A stretch of 64,000 bases of DNA, taken from positions 2,981,205 to 3,045,204 of the forward strand of contig CP054178.1 of NCBI GenBank assembly GCA_015709595.1. Reading direction: 5' to 3'. Below, one piece after another: positions 17,475 to 26,672 of the stretch; the first letter of the stretch is position 1, and every line of letters begins with the position of its first letter. This DNA comes from Phycisphaeraceae bacterium. Lineage in GTDB: Bacteria; Planctomycetota; Phycisphaerae; Phycisphaerales; SM1A02. Both the position numbers and the translations under genes were made by a program. The notes under the pieces are model-generated. The model made no database searches. It saw nothing but the letters and a program-made list of their open reading frames with translations, and was not told the DNA's origin.

Positions 17475-18935
17475 ATGGCGCGGTTGGATCGAACTCGTCG
17501 GTACCTCTGGAACGCGACGCTGGTCGGCTGTCTGCTGGCGGTTGGCCTGCTGGGCGGCGTTCACGCGCGGGCTGATGTAATCGTCCTGCGCGATGGCCGA
17601 ACGCTCTACGGCGAGGTTGTGTCCGAGACCGACAAGACCGTCGCCTTTCGCCACCAGATCGACGGCGTCTGGACCACGCAGACCATTGACCGAAGCAGCA
17701 TCAAGGCGCTCTATCCGCAGGAAGGCGATCAGTCAGATGGGGCGGGCAAGCCCGGCGGCGGGGGATCGGACCCGTCCGGTGCTCCGGCCTCTGCGCCAAG
17801 GCCGACACCCCAGCGCAGTCCGATGGCCGCGCCGGGGCAGCGCAGGCCGGGCGCGCCGCTGGTGGCGGTGATTCCCCTGCACGGTCAGGTGGGCGGTCTG
17901 ATGGATGGGAGCACCGCGGGCACCTTCGACGCCATGCTGCTGGAGGGGTGCTTGGAGGAGGCCGAGAAGCAGGGCGCTTCGCTGGTCGTTCTCGACATCC
18001 GCAGTCCCGGCGGACTGGTGAGCGACATGGAGGCGATCAGCGAACTGATCCTCGACTGGAACGACCGCCTCCGTCTCGTGGCGTGGCCTGACGAGGCCTT
18101 CAGCGCCGCAGCCATCATCACGCTGTGCTGCCGCGACATCATCGTGAGGCCTACGTCGTTGATCGGCGCCGCGACCATCGTTACCCGTGATCGGGAGGGC
18201 GGCCTGAGCGCGCTGGACGCCAAGATGGCGTCGCCCCACTACGCCAGGCAGCGACAGTACATGGAGCGCGCGGGGCGTCCCTACGCCGTCGTGGCGGCGA
18301 TGACGATTCAGGAAGCCGCGCTCTGGTGGTCGCCCGTGGAGGGATTCGTCACCGAGACGCCGCGCGACTCGACGGGGTGGACGGCGGTGGACAGCCCCTC
18401 CACCATCCTCACCATGACCGGAAGCGACGCGGTGACGTGGGGGCTCGCCGCCGGCTCCGCGAACAAGCTTGAGGACGTTGTGGCGCTGTGCGGCATTGCG
18501 GATGACTATGACGTGCTTGATCTGACGGAGTTCTCGAATCGACAGAATCAGGCGGCGGATCGGCGGCTGAATGACGTGCAGTCGCAGTTCGACGCCTACT
18601 TTCGCTCGCTGGCGGCGCTGAACCAGAAGATGATCGGACTGTTCGAGGCCCGCCAGCGCGGCGACGCCCGGTCGGTCGATTCCCTGCGGAAGGACGTGGG
18701 ACGCGAGATCGGCAAGGTGCGCAACGCCGGGCGTCAGATTGAGCGCGCCGCCAGGGCCGGCGCCTCGCGCAACATCACCGTGCCCAGGGAGTATGTCTCC
18801 CAGATCGAACGCGATCAAGACCTGCTCAGTCAGGTTCCCGCGCTGCTGCGATCGGACAGCGCCAGCGACTGGAGCCAGGCGGGGCAGAAGGTCGGAACCG
18901 TGCTGCGGGAGTGGCAGAAGATCGTCGGACAGTAA
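17475..18935 (+). CDS. Exported NfeD/ClpP-class Ser-Lys protease-like protein
   Basis: A 486-residue protein: signal peptide to about residue 33, a small SH3-like domain (VIVLRDGRTLYGEVVSE), a Pro/Gly-rich linker (residues 85-127), then a ClpP-fold domain beginning VAVIPLHGQVGG. It contains VVLDIRSPGGLVSDM (about 171-185). A candidate nucleophile is S210 in DEAFSAAAII, and K250 in LDAKMASP sits 40 residues later, close to the Ser-Lys spacing known for NfeD1b proteases. A helical tail follows (residues 340-486). The NfeD family cleaves hydrophobic stretches of membrane proteins; activity here is inferred. No NfeD C-terminal OB domain or stomatin partner is seen. Confidence 0.75.
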   Translation: MARLDRTRRYLWNATLVGCLLAVGLLGGVHARADVIVLRDGRTLYGEVVSETDKTVAFRHQIDGVWTTQTIDRSSIKALYPQEGDQSDGAGKPGGGGSDPSGAPASAPRPTPQRSPMAAPGQRRPGAPLVAVIPLHGQVGGLMDGSTAGTFDAMLLEGCLEEAEKQGASLVVLDIRSPGGLVSDMEAISELILDWNDRLRLVAWPDEAFSAAAIITLCCRDIIVRPTSLIGAATIVTRDREGGLSALDAKMASPHYARQRQYMERAGRPYAVVAAMTIQEAALWWSPVEGFVTETPRDSTGWTAVDSPSTILTMTGSDAVTWGLAAGSANKLEDVVALCGIADDYDVLDLTEFSNRQNQAADRRLNDVQSQFDAYFRSLAALNQKMIGLFEARQRGDARSVDSLRKDVGREIGKVRNAGRQIERAARAGASRNITVPREYVSQIERDQDLLSQVPALLRSDSASDWSQAGQKVGTVLREWQKIVGQ

Positions 18936-19058
18936 CACCTCGGCGGACCAGTCGCCATCAGCGGTTGTCGGACGGCTCGGTATCGGCCGCGGCTGACCCG
19001 TGAAGCCGTGGTCCTACCCCGTCCCCCTATACTTGACAGGGGCGCCTTGGATGAACCG

Positions 19059-20174
19059 ATGGTCCGCGAACGCGTCATTCCGCGGCTTGCCGTGACGTTG
19101 CCGTTGTCGCTGCTGCTGCATGGCGGGCTGGTATTGCTGTTCGCCGCCCGGGGGCAGGCGGAGCAGTCCGCCCGCGTCAGCCCGGATGCGTCGCTGGAGG
19201 CGCCCGAGCGGTCGCCTGAACCGCAACTGGGTCTCGACAAGGAACTTCCCGCCAGCGTGGACTGGGTCGGGTACGACGAGTACCGCAAGCACCTTGCCCG
19301 ACTGGCTGAAACTGAGCAGGCGGCGATGACTGACAAGCCGCCTCCGGGCGGGCCGGAGGAGTCACCCGATTCGACGGCTCAGGATGTGACGGAGGCCGCC
19401 GCACCGTCTCCGCCGGATGTGACGGCATCCGACGTTGCCGGTTCCCCCGCGTCCGAGGACGAGGCCGTGGATCATGACGTTCAGGAACCGGCCGCCGATT
19501 CGCGGGAAACCGTCACGGCTGCTCCCGAGGCGGTGCCCATCATGGCGCCGAAGTCGGCCACCGCTGATGTGCCGGAGTCAATGCCGGTCGAGCCGGCGCG
19601 GCTCAACCCGCTGCTGGGGCCGGTGGTGGAGCGGATCGAGGAGATGATCCGCGCCTCCGTCGTTGCTCGTGCCGAGGCGTCGTTACAGGAGTCGCCCGCC
19701 ACGCAGTCCCGACCGACGCAATCGCCATCCGAGACGCCGCCGCCCGTCCCCGCCGCGCCATCGGCTCCATCCGTGCCGCCGGGTCAGCCGGTGGAGCATC
19801 ACGATGAAACGGGGGATGTGACCGATCGGCAGTCCGACGCCACGTCGCGGCTGGACGTGACGCGCGATCAGTGGCAGATGGGCAAACCCCTGGCGGGCAA
19901 GGGCGTCGAACTCAAGCCGCGACGGGCCGAGGTGCCGCTCTTCACCCGTTTCACTGCGGCGATCAGAGCCAACCCGATCTGCCGCATGGAGTTTGATCGC
20001 GGCGGCAGGGTGGTGCGCGCCATGATCCTGGGGCCGTCAGGCGATCCGCGGGTGGATGAGAACATTCTCAACTCGCTCTACAGCTGGCGGGCGTCCGGCG
20101 CGTCCATCGAGGCGCTGGGGGACAACGATGTCTTCGTCGTGGAGCTTCGCTACGTGCTGATGTCAGGGCGATGA
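19059..20174 (+). CDS. TonB-like energy-transducer protein
   Basis: A 371-residue protein with one N-terminal membrane segment (LAVTLPLSLLLHGGLVLLF, the SLLLHG pattern typical of TonB), a long Pro/Ala/Glu-rich periplasmic spacer with low complexity (residues 40-270), and a C-terminal domain of about 80 residues (RANPICRMEFDRGGRVVRAM, then ENILNSLYSWRASG) that fits the TonB C-terminal fold. TonB transmits the proton-motive force from ExbB/ExbD to outer-membrane receptors. A lone ExbD is encoded at 37.6 kb, but no ExbB is in the window. A GTG or ATG further upstream is possible; 19059 places the membrane helix near the N-terminus. Confidence 0.72.
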   Translation: MVRERVIPRLAVTLPLSLLLHGGLVLLFAARGQAEQSARVSPDASLEAPERSPEPQLGLDKELPASVDWVGYDEYRKHLARLAETEQAAMTDKPPPGGPEESPDSTAQDVTEAAAPSPPDVTASDVAGSPASEDEAVDHDVQEPAADSRETVTAAPEAVPIMAPKSATADVPESMPVEPARLNPLLGPVVERIEEMIRASVVARAEASLQESPATQSRPTQSPSETPPPVPAAPSAPSVPPGQPVEHHDETGDVTDRQSDATSRLDVTRDQWQMGKPLAGKGVELKPRRAEVPLFTRFTAAIRANPICRMEFDRGGRVVRAMILGPSGDPRVDENILNSLYSWRASGASIEALGDNDVFVVELRYVLMSGR

Positions 20175-20204
20175 TGGCGCCCCCGCGGGTTCTTGCGCGT
20201 CCCG

Positions 20205-21308
20205 TCAGCCCTTCACCAGGTCGGCGTTGGTGGGAAAGCGTTTGAGCGCGTTGAGCAGCTGCTCGATCTGCACGTGGGGCGGCATGTTGATGAGCCGACG
20301 TCGCAGCGCGGTGACGGTCTTGAGTTCCTGCTCGTTGAGCAGCAGGTGCTCCTTGCGTGTGCCGCTGGCGGCCAGGTTGATGGCGGGAAAGAGGCGTCGC
20401 TCGGCGATGGATCGGTCGAGAATCAACTCCATGTTGCCGGTGCCCTTGAACTCCTCAAAGATGATCTGATCGGCCCGCGAGCCGGTGTCGACAAGGCAGG
20501 TGGCGATGATGGTGAGCGAGCCGCCTTCCTCCGCCTTGCGGGCGGAGCCGAAGAGTTGCTTGGGCACCTCCAGGGCGCGGGAATCCAGCCCGCCCGACAT
20601 GGTGCGCCCGCTGCTGGCGTAGCGGCGCGAGTTGTTGAACGCCCGGCCCACGCGAGTCAGCGAGTCGAGCAGCACCACCACGTCGCGCCCGTCCTCGATG
20701 AGCCGCTTGGCCCGGTCGATGGCGGTGATGGCGAGGTTGATGTGCGTCTCGATGTCCTGATCGTTGGACGAGGCAAGCACCTGTGCCGGCACGTTGCGCT
20801 TGAAGTCGGTCACTTCCTCGGGACGTTCGTCGATGAGCAGGGCGATGAGCTCGACGTTCGGGTGATTGCGGGCGATGCCCGAGGCGATGTTCTGCAGCAG
20901 AATGGTCTTGCCCGCCTTGGGCGGCGCCACGATCAATCCACGCGTGCCGAAACCAATGGGGCAGAACAGATCAATCAGGCGGCACGACGGGGCGCAGCCG
21001 GGATGCTCCAGGGTCATGCGCGGCTGGGGATCGAGCGGCGTGAGATCCTCGAATCGCTTGCGAGGCGGGCCGGGCGCCGGTGGCGATGGCGCCGCGTTGG
21101 AATCGCGTGGCGCCTCGGGATGGGCGGCCTCGCCATCCGGCCCCACGCTCTCCACCGTCACCACCTGATCGACAGCGGGACGCGAGCCGCCGCCCCGTCG
21201 GCGACGGCGGCGCCTGGACCTTCGATGATTCACGTCGTTCTCCCGCGGCTGCCCGGCGCGCAGCAGGGATGGATGGTCGGACACCGCCGGTGCGTTTGTT
21301 TCATTCAT
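20205..21308 (-). CDS. rho: Transcription termination factor Rho, atypical N-terminus
   Basis: Rho is the RNA-translocating hexameric ATPase that ends transcription. The 367-residue protein has the complete motor: Walker A (APPKAGKT, about 128-135), LLIDERPEEVTDF, the Q-loop region (LLDSLTRVGRAFNNS) and the R-loop region (GSRADQIIFEEFKGTGN). The N-terminal 85 residues hold an arginine-rich run (HRRSRRRRRRRGGGSR) and a Pro/Ala-rich spacer. The usual cold-shock-like RNA-binding domain (the GVLEI...GFGFLR segment of other Rho proteins) is absent, so it is shorter than the usual 410-430 residues. The start is ATG 21308; a GTG at 21362 in frame adds 18 residues but no domain. Downstream of psuG on the same strand. 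Confidence 0.93.
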   Translation of the reverse strand: MNETNAPAVSDHPSLLRAGQPRENDVNHRRSRRRRRRRGGGSRPAVDQVVTVESVGPDGEAAHPEAPRDSNAAPSPPAPGPPRKRFEDLTPLDPQPRMTLEHPGCAPSCRLIDLFCPIGFGTRGLIVAPPKAGKTILLQNIASGIARNHPNVELIALLIDERPEEVTDFKRNVPAQVLASSNDQDIETHINLAITAIDRAKRLIEDGRDVVVLLDSLTRVGRAFNNSRRYASSGRTMSGGLDSRALEVPKQLFGSARKAEEGGSLTIIATCLVDTGSRADQIIFEEFKGTGNMELILDRSIAERRLFPAINLAASGTRKEHLLLNEQELKTVTALRRRLINMPPHVQIEQLLNALKRFPTNADLVKG

Positions 21309-21603
21309 GGGTGCGTTCTGCACGCTTGTCTCGATCTGCCCCGATGGACGACCGGCCTGCACGGCGGGGCGCGTGGATCAGAAGCATCCTTGGCGCTGCT
21401 CGCCGGCTCCGCCGCGCTCCAGCGCGACTCGCCGAACGTCCTGCCGACCCGCAAGTCGGTCGGACTGGATGGATTGAACTCGCCATCCCGGGAGGCGCTC
21501 AGGCCTGCGAAGCCGGCGCTCTCTCGGGAATAGTCAACAGTCAAACGGGACCAAAGTCAAGTCCAATCCTGCTATCGGACGTTCTTTGGCCGTCCTTGAG
21601 AGA
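21309..21603. other. Gap between rho and psuG
   Basis: About 295 bases without a credible gene. On the minus strand TTGACT occurs twice, at 21551-21556 and 21534-21539, within a heptad-like array (21532-21566). One of these could be a -35 element for rho, but I see no convincing -10 at the right distance. Confidence 0.35.
21532..21566. repeat. Short heptad array upstream of rho
   Basis: Five 7-base units: agtcaac, agtcaaa, cgggacc, aaagtca, agtccaa. It is a small and degenerate copy of the heptad-repeat type seen elsewhere in the window. It lies in the 5' region of rho, read on the minus strand. Confidence 0.4.
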
Positions 21604-22593
21604 TCACGTGGTCTTCCGTGCCCTCTCCTGGGCGGACATGGCGGCTGCGATCCGTCCGGCCAGGGATGCGTTGGCGAGCAACAGCCCGATATTGGCCCGA
21701 AGCGAAGCGCCGTGGGTGAGTCGCGCAATCTGATCAAGCAGGGCGGGCGTGCGCGCCGCTCCCTCGATGCCGGCACGCCTGGCGTCGGCCTCCGCCCGCG
21801 CCGCCGCCGCCTCGTAGGCCTGGATCGGCACGGCCAGCGTGGGATCGACTGGCTGCACCACCAGCACGGCGGATGGATTCCCGAGCGCCCAGTGCATCAG
21901 GCAGGCACGGGCGATCTCATCGGGCGAATCCAGTTGGTGGGGGAGCGGCAGCGCGGGGTCGGGCGGGCAGACGAAGCGCGGGAAGTGTGAGACGCCGCAG
22001 CCGATGACGGGCACGCCGAGCGATTCGAGAATCTCGAACGTCGCGGGCACGTCCAGGATCGACTTGGCTCCGGCGCACACCACGCACACCGGCGTCTGAG
22101 CGAGGGCGATCAGGTCGCCGGAGACATCGGGGCGTGTTGTCCAGCCCGGATGGACGCCCCCGATGCCGCCCGTGGCGAAGACGCGGATGGGCACGGGCGT
22201 GACGGCGGCACAGGTTGCGATCGCGCCCGCGACAGTGGTTCCGGCGGACGCGCCGCGGACGAGCAGCGGGCCGAGATCACGCGCCGAGGCCTTGAACACG
22301 GCGGGGTCGCATGCCAGTTCCGCGATCGCGCTCTCGCTCAGCCCCGCACGGAGCGCACCGCGAAGCACGGCGGTGAGAGCCGGTGCGGCGCCCGCGGCGA
22401 GGACCGCGCGCGACATGGCGCGGGCCGCCTCGACATTGATCGGCTCGCCCGGCCGCCACCTGTCGTGGGGCAGGGGTAGAGTCGCCGGCCACGGGGTGCG
22501 CGGAAGCCCATGCGTCACCACCGCCGTCTCCAGGCCGACCACCGGGCGGCCTTCGGTCAACGCGGCCGCGACTTCAGTGCTCAGTTCGATCAT
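21604..22593 (-). CDS. psuG: Pseudouridine-5'-phosphate glycosidase
   Basis: PsuG reversibly splits pseudouridine 5'-phosphate into uracil and ribose 5-phosphate, the second step of pseudouridine salvage. The 329-residue protein shows the family opening (VGLETAVVTHGLPRP-like), the ARDLGPLLVRGASAGTTVAGAI segment, VFATGGIGGVHPG, and the DISADL-equivalent region (RPDVSGDLIALAQTPVCVVCAGAKSILD). A TTG at 22611 would add six residues; ATG 22593 is preferred. No pseudouridine kinase (psuK) is adjacent. It follows the helicase gene at close spacing and probably shares its transcript. An insertion around residues 32-50 (PRTPWPATLPLPHDRWRPG) looks longer than in E. coli PsuG. Confidence 0.9.
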   Translation of the reverse strand: MIELSTEVAAALTEGRPVVGLETAVVTHGLPRTPWPATLPLPHDRWRPGEPINVEAARAMSRAVLAAGAAPALTAVLRGALRAGLSESAIAELACDPAVFKASARDLGPLLVRGASAGTTVAGAIATCAAVTPVPIRVFATGGIGGVHPGWTTRPDVSGDLIALAQTPVCVVCAGAKSILDVPATFEILESLGVPVIGCGVSHFPRFVCPPDPALPLPHQLDSPDEIARACLMHWALGNPSAVLVVQPVDPTLAVPIQAYEAAAARAEADARRAGIEGAARTPALLDQIARLTHGASLRANIGLLLANASLAGRIAAAMSAQERARKTT

Positions 22594-22630
22594 GGTGGTG
22601 CGTGGCTTCAACGTGTTGCGTGAACACGTT

Positions 22631-23974
22631 TCATCGTCGCCTCAGGCGCATGCGTCCGCCAAGACGGCGCGGCGGCGGGGAGACCGGCACCACGCCGCCG
22701 GGGAATCGCGTGGGATCCTGAGCGTCCTCGGGCGTCACGGGCAGTGGAAGGTGGCGCGAATGATGCATGGCGCCGCGGGTGGCCACTTCCTCGGCGCGCT
22801 CGCGCTCGGCGAGCACCTCGGCGGGGATGGGGCCCGGAATGAAGTCCGGATAGTCCTTGCGGGGCACCTCGCGATTGATGAGCAGTTCGATCGAGGTGAG
22901 CAGTTCGCCCTCCTCCGGCGTGACGAATGTCCACGCCACACCGTTGCGTCCCAGCCGGGCGGTGCGCCCGATGCGATGCACGTAGACCTCGGGATCGACG
23001 GGAATGTCGTAGTTGATGACGTGGGAGATGCCGGAGACGTCCAGTCCGCGCGAGGCGACGTCGGAGGCGATGAGGACGGAGAGTTTTCCGCCTCGCAGTT
23101 TCTCCATCACCTGGTCGCGTTTGCGCTGGTACATGTCGCCGTGGATGGAATGGGCCTCGATGCCGTGCTTGGTCAGGAAGGCGGTGACGCGGTCGACCTC
23201 GCGCTTGGTGGCGCAGAAGACCACGGTCAGCGCCGGCTCCTCGTGCGTGAGCAGGTGGAGCAGCAGCCGCCGTTTGTCCCACCGCTGCACGATGAAGTGC
23301 GTCTGATCGACCTGGGCCACGGTGAGCGAGCCGTCGGTGCTGACCAGCTTCTCCGGGTCGCGCATGAACTTGCGGGCCAGCGACTCGATCTCGGGCGAGA
23401 TGGTCGCCGAAACGAAGATCGTCTGTCGCTGGGTGGGGATGCGCGAGAGGATGCGGCGGATATCGTCCCGGAAGCCGATGTCAAGCATCCGGTCCACTTC
23501 GTCCAGCACGACGAAGCGCACCTTGTCGTAGGGCAGTTCGCCGGACTGGTGCAGGTCCATGACGCGGCCTGGGGTGCCCACGATGATGGCGGGGTTCTTG
23601 AGCAGGCGCGAGATCTGGGCGTGGCGTCGTTCGCCGCCGTAGATGGGCGTCACCCGCACGTGCGTGTGTCGGGCGAAATCGCGCAGCTCGCGGCTGACCT
23701 GAAGGGCCAGTTCGCGCGTGGGGACGAGGATGATGGCCTGGAGACCGCCCTCGGGATCGACTTGATTGATGAGCGGCAGCCCGAAGGCCGCCGTCTTGCC
23801 CGTGCCCGTCTTGGCCTGGCCCAGCACGTCCTTTCCGGCCAGCACGGGGGGAATCAGCATCCCCTGGATGCCGGTAGGTCGTTCGAAGCCCTTTTCGTGC
23901 AGGCCGCGCAGGATCTCGGGTTTCAGGCCGATGGATTCAAAGGTGACGTCAGAGCAGAAAATGCGTTCTTGCAT
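22631..23974 (-). CDS. DEAD-box ATP-dependent RNA helicase
   Basis: A 447-residue RNA helicase with the full motif set in order: Q motif (FERPTGIQ), motif I (AKTGTGKT), PTRELALQ, TPGR, motif II as DEVD (VVLDEVDRML), SAT, then the second RecA domain with VVFCATKR, ASDVASRGLDV and HRIGRTARLGR. Motif II reads DEVD rather than DEAD, which is common in this group. The tail is basic (RRLGGRMRLRRR), probably for RNA contact. It resembles the RhlE/CshA class that acts in ribosome assembly or RNA decay. The start at 23974 (MQERIF) gives a typical length; a longer open frame upstream covers the divergent alr promoter region and is unlikely. Confidence 0.93.
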   Translation of the reverse strand: MQERIFCSDVTFESIGLKPEILRGLHEKGFERPTGIQGMLIPPVLAGKDVLGQAKTGTGKTAAFGLPLINQVDPEGGLQAIILVPTRELALQVSRELRDFARHTHVRVTPIYGGERRHAQISRLLKNPAIIVGTPGRVMDLHQSGELPYDKVRFVVLDEVDRMLDIGFRDDIRRILSRIPTQRQTIFVSATISPEIESLARKFMRDPEKLVSTDGSLTVAQVDQTHFIVQRWDKRRLLLHLLTHEEPALTVVFCATKREVDRVTAFLTKHGIEAHSIHGDMYQRKRDQVMEKLRGGKLSVLIASDVASRGLDVSGISHVINYDIPVDPEVYVHRIGRTARLGRNGVAWTFVTPEEGELLTSIELLINREVPRKDYPDFIPGPIPAEVLAERERAEEVATRGAMHHSRHLPLPVTPEDAQDPTRFPGGVVPVSPPPRRLGGRMRLRRR

Positions 23975-24210
23975 GCGTGTGCTTTGTCGGACGCCAGGAT
24001 CGGCGTGTTGACCCGCCCCTGTCCGGATCGCCCGGAACTCCCCGCACGATGGCCCGATGCGGGCGATGGTGTGGACTGGCTGTCGGGCGGTCGCCGCAGC
24101 GTCGATTGAATCTGATGATAGGATCACGGCGTGGTCGATACCACCGGTGCGCAGCGGAAGCGCCCGATCGACCCCCGGGCCGCGTTCCCGGGGAAGCGCC
24201 ACGGCCGGCC

Positions 24211-25533
24211 ATGCGAGCAACCAGCGTCATCCAGATCGACCTGTCGGCGATTGACCACAACATGCGGGTGATTCGCCGCATGGTGGGGCCGGACGTATCC
24301 ATCTGCTGCATTGTGAAGGCCGACGCCTACGGGCTGGGGGCCGCTCGACTGATCCGTCGCCTTGAAACGGGGGGCGTGGGGGATGCGGGTGGTGGCGGAA
24401 ACGGGGGGGGTGGGGCGGCGTTGCTCGCCGTCTATTCCACCGAGCAGGCGGCGGACCTGGTTCGCGGGGCCGTCACCGTACCCGTGCTCGTGCTCATGCC
24501 GGTGTGGGAGATGGACCGCACGGACGAGTTGTACCGGGCGATGGTTTCAGGCCGTCTTCATGTGACGGTGCATGGCGAACGGCACCTGGAGGCGGTGGCC
24601 CGCATCGCCGAGCGGTTCGGCGCCACGGTGCCCGTTCACCTGGAGATCGACACGGGGCTGACCCGTGGAGGGATGGGGCTTGATGAAGCCGCCCGTGTCC
24701 TGCGGCGCGTGGCGGGAAGCCGCTGGCTTCGCCTGGCCGGACTCTTCACGCACTTCGCCAGCCCGACGACGGACCAGCCATCCACCGATCGGCAGATGCG
24801 GCAATTCAGCGATTTTCTGAGCGCCAACGAGCCGTGCATTCCGGCAGACTGCATCATTCACGCCGCCAGCACGGGGGCAGTCATCCGGCATCCGCGCTAT
24901 CACGCGGGCATGGTGCGCATCGGGCTGGCATGGATGGGGTACGCGGTGGAGACGATCGAGTCGGGCGAAGTGCTGCCCGAGGCCGCCGAACTCCAGCCGG
25001 TCGTCACCTGGGCGTCCCGCATCGTGCATCTCCGCGAGGTGCCGGTGGGCGCCTCAGTGGGGTACGGCGGTCGCTGGCGAGCGTCCCGAGCGTCGCGCCT
25101 CGCGCTTGTTCCGGTTGGATACGCGGACGGCTATCCCACCGCGTGCGGGGGCCGCGATGGAGAAACCCCCGGCATGGTGGCCGTTCTCGTCGCAACCGGG
25201 CCAACGCTGCGGCGGTGCTGGGCGCCGGTCGTCGGCGCCGTTAGCATGGATCAGATCACCATCGATGTGACCGATCTGCCGGAGGTCGGCGTGGGCACGA
25301 CGGTGGAACTGATCTCACCCGATCCGGACGCGCCCAATCACCTGCCGACCATCGCCCGACGGGCCGGGCTGATCGCCCACGACATGCTGTGCCGCCTGAA
25401 TCCGAGGATTCGGCGGGTTCACGTCGTCCGGCCACCGCTGATCGAGCCCAAGCCAGCGGCGTTGCCGGGTTTGACGGCGCTGCACGTGGAGCAGGCGGCG
25501 GAATCGCGGGAATCAGCTCAATCCGTTGGCTGA
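24211..25533 (+). CDS. alr: Alanine racemase
   Basis: Alr interconverts L- and D-alanine with PLP, supplying D-Ala for peptidoglycan. The 440-residue protein has the PLP-lysine motif VKADAYGLGA (K36), HLEIDTGLTRGGM, the GLFTHFAS segment and the GAVSMDQITIDVTD block with the second-domain beta barrel. It is longer than the usual 360-380 residues because of a glycine-rich insert at residues 54-68 (encoded by a very G-rich stretch) and a C-terminal tail of about 40 residues. The start at 24211 fits the family N-terminus. Divergent from the helicase gene, and about 226 bases before mqnA. Confidence 0.93.
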   Translation: MRATSVIQIDLSAIDHNMRVIRRMVGPDVSICCIVKADAYGLGAARLIRRLETGGVGDAGGGGNGGGGAALLAVYSTEQAADLVRGAVTVPVLVLMPVWEMDRTDELYRAMVSGRLHVTVHGERHLEAVARIAERFGATVPVHLEIDTGLTRGGMGLDEAARVLRRVAGSRWLRLAGLFTHFASPTTDQPSTDRQMRQFSDFLSANEPCIPADCIIHAASTGAVIRHPRYHAGMVRIGLAWMGYAVETIESGEVLPEAAELQPVVTWASRIVHLREVPVGASVGYGGRWRASRASRLALVPVGYADGYPTACGGRDGETPGMVAVLVATGPTLRRCWAPVVGAVSMDQITIDVTDLPEVGVGTTVELISPDPDAPNHLPTIARRAGLIAHDMLCRLNPRIRRVHVVRPPLIEPKPAALPGLTALHVEQAAESRESAQSVG

Positions 25534-25759
25534 TCGTGTCGAAGAAGGGAGAGCGAGCCGCCGCGGGTTCGGGACTCTCGCCACCCTTCTACGCAGGTCC
25601 GCGTATGCCGACCCGCCTGGATCTGGAGATGTCCCGACCTGCGGCGGCTCTCGTTTTGGCGGTCTGCTCGGGAGAGCGGACGTCCCCGCCCGGCCCGGCG
25701 TGATGCCGAGGCGTCCCGATGGTTGGCGGTCGACGCCTTCATCCACGCTACCATCGTTC

Positions 25760-26650
25760 ATGGTTTCCAACACCCTCGGCGCGGCGAGTGATCCCGCCTC
25801 CACAGACCTCATCCCACGCATCGGCGTCGTCAGCTTCGTCAATACGCTGCCGCTCATTGACGGGCTTGAGGTGCTGGCGAATGTCGAGTGGCGCCACTCG
25901 GTGCCCAGCGGGTTGATTGACCGGCTGCTTTCGCGCGAGGTCGATCTGGCCCTCTGTTCGTCGATCGATTACCAGCGATCACCGGAGCCGCTGGTGATTG
26001 TGCCCTGCGGCATCCTCGGCTGCGACGGCCCGACGCTGACGGTGCGGCTCTACGCCTCGAAGCCCATCCACACGCTCTCACGCGTGTACTGCGACACCGA
26101 CAGCCACACCTCGGTCGTGCTGATGCGCATCCTGCTGCGCGAAATCTACGGCGTTGATCCGGCCATCATCGACTACGACGCCCGCGAGCACGTGGCGGGC
26201 AACAGGCCGGTCGAGTGGCCCGAGGCGATGCTGCTGATCGGCGACAAGGTCGTGACGGATTCGCCGCCCGCGGTGCGCTACCCCCACCAGCTCGACCTCG
26301 GGGCAGCGTGGGCCAACCTCACCGGTCTGCCCTTCATCTTCGCCGCCTGGATGGCCCGTGCCGACACGCCGGTGGAGCGGTACGCCGCCGCGGCCATGGC
26401 CCTGGACCGTCAGCGACGCGCCAACACCCTGCGGCTCGAGTGGCTAGTGCAGACGCGCGCGGCACCGCGCGGCTGGCCGGTGGACCTTGCTCGCACCTAC
26501 CTGGGCGAGTACCTGTCGTACGAGTGGACCGATCCGCGTCGCGCCGGCATGGAAATGTTCTTCGCCAAGGCGAAGGAGCATGACTTCATCGACGCCCTCC
26601 GCGGGGTTGAGGTCGTTGATTTCGCGCGTCGAAGCCGTCACGCCCGCTGA
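25760..26650 (+). CDS. mqnA: Chorismate dehydratase, futalosine menaquinone pathway
   Basis: MqnA dehydrates chorismate to 3-enolpyruvylbenzoate, the entry step of the futalosine route to menaquinone. The 296-residue protein has the family opening (RIGVVSFVNTLPLIDGL), the conserved SSIDYQ segment, VYCDTDSHTSVVLMRILL, and LLIGDKVVTDSP...YPHQLDLGAAWANLTGLPFIFAAW, all characteristic of the MqnA/MqnD periplasmic-binding-protein fold. The acidic region between 25534 and 25759 is not coding. Other mqn genes are not in the window. The gene converges on the isomerase-like gene, 22 bases away. Confidence 0.93.
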   Translation: MVSNTLGAASDPASTDLIPRIGVVSFVNTLPLIDGLEVLANVEWRHSVPSGLIDRLLSREVDLALCSSIDYQRSPEPLVIVPCGILGCDGPTLTVRLYASKPIHTLSRVYCDTDSHTSVVLMRILLREIYGVDPAIIDYDAREHVAGNRPVEWPEAMLLIGDKVVTDSPPAVRYPHQLDLGAAWANLTGLPFIFAAWMARADTPVERYAAAAMALDRQRRANTLRLEWLVQTRAAPRGWPVDLARTYLGEYLSYEWTDPRRAGMEMFFAKAKEHDFIDALRGVEVVDFARRSRHAR

Positions 26651-26672
26651 TCGTTTGTTCCTCGGAAGCGAC

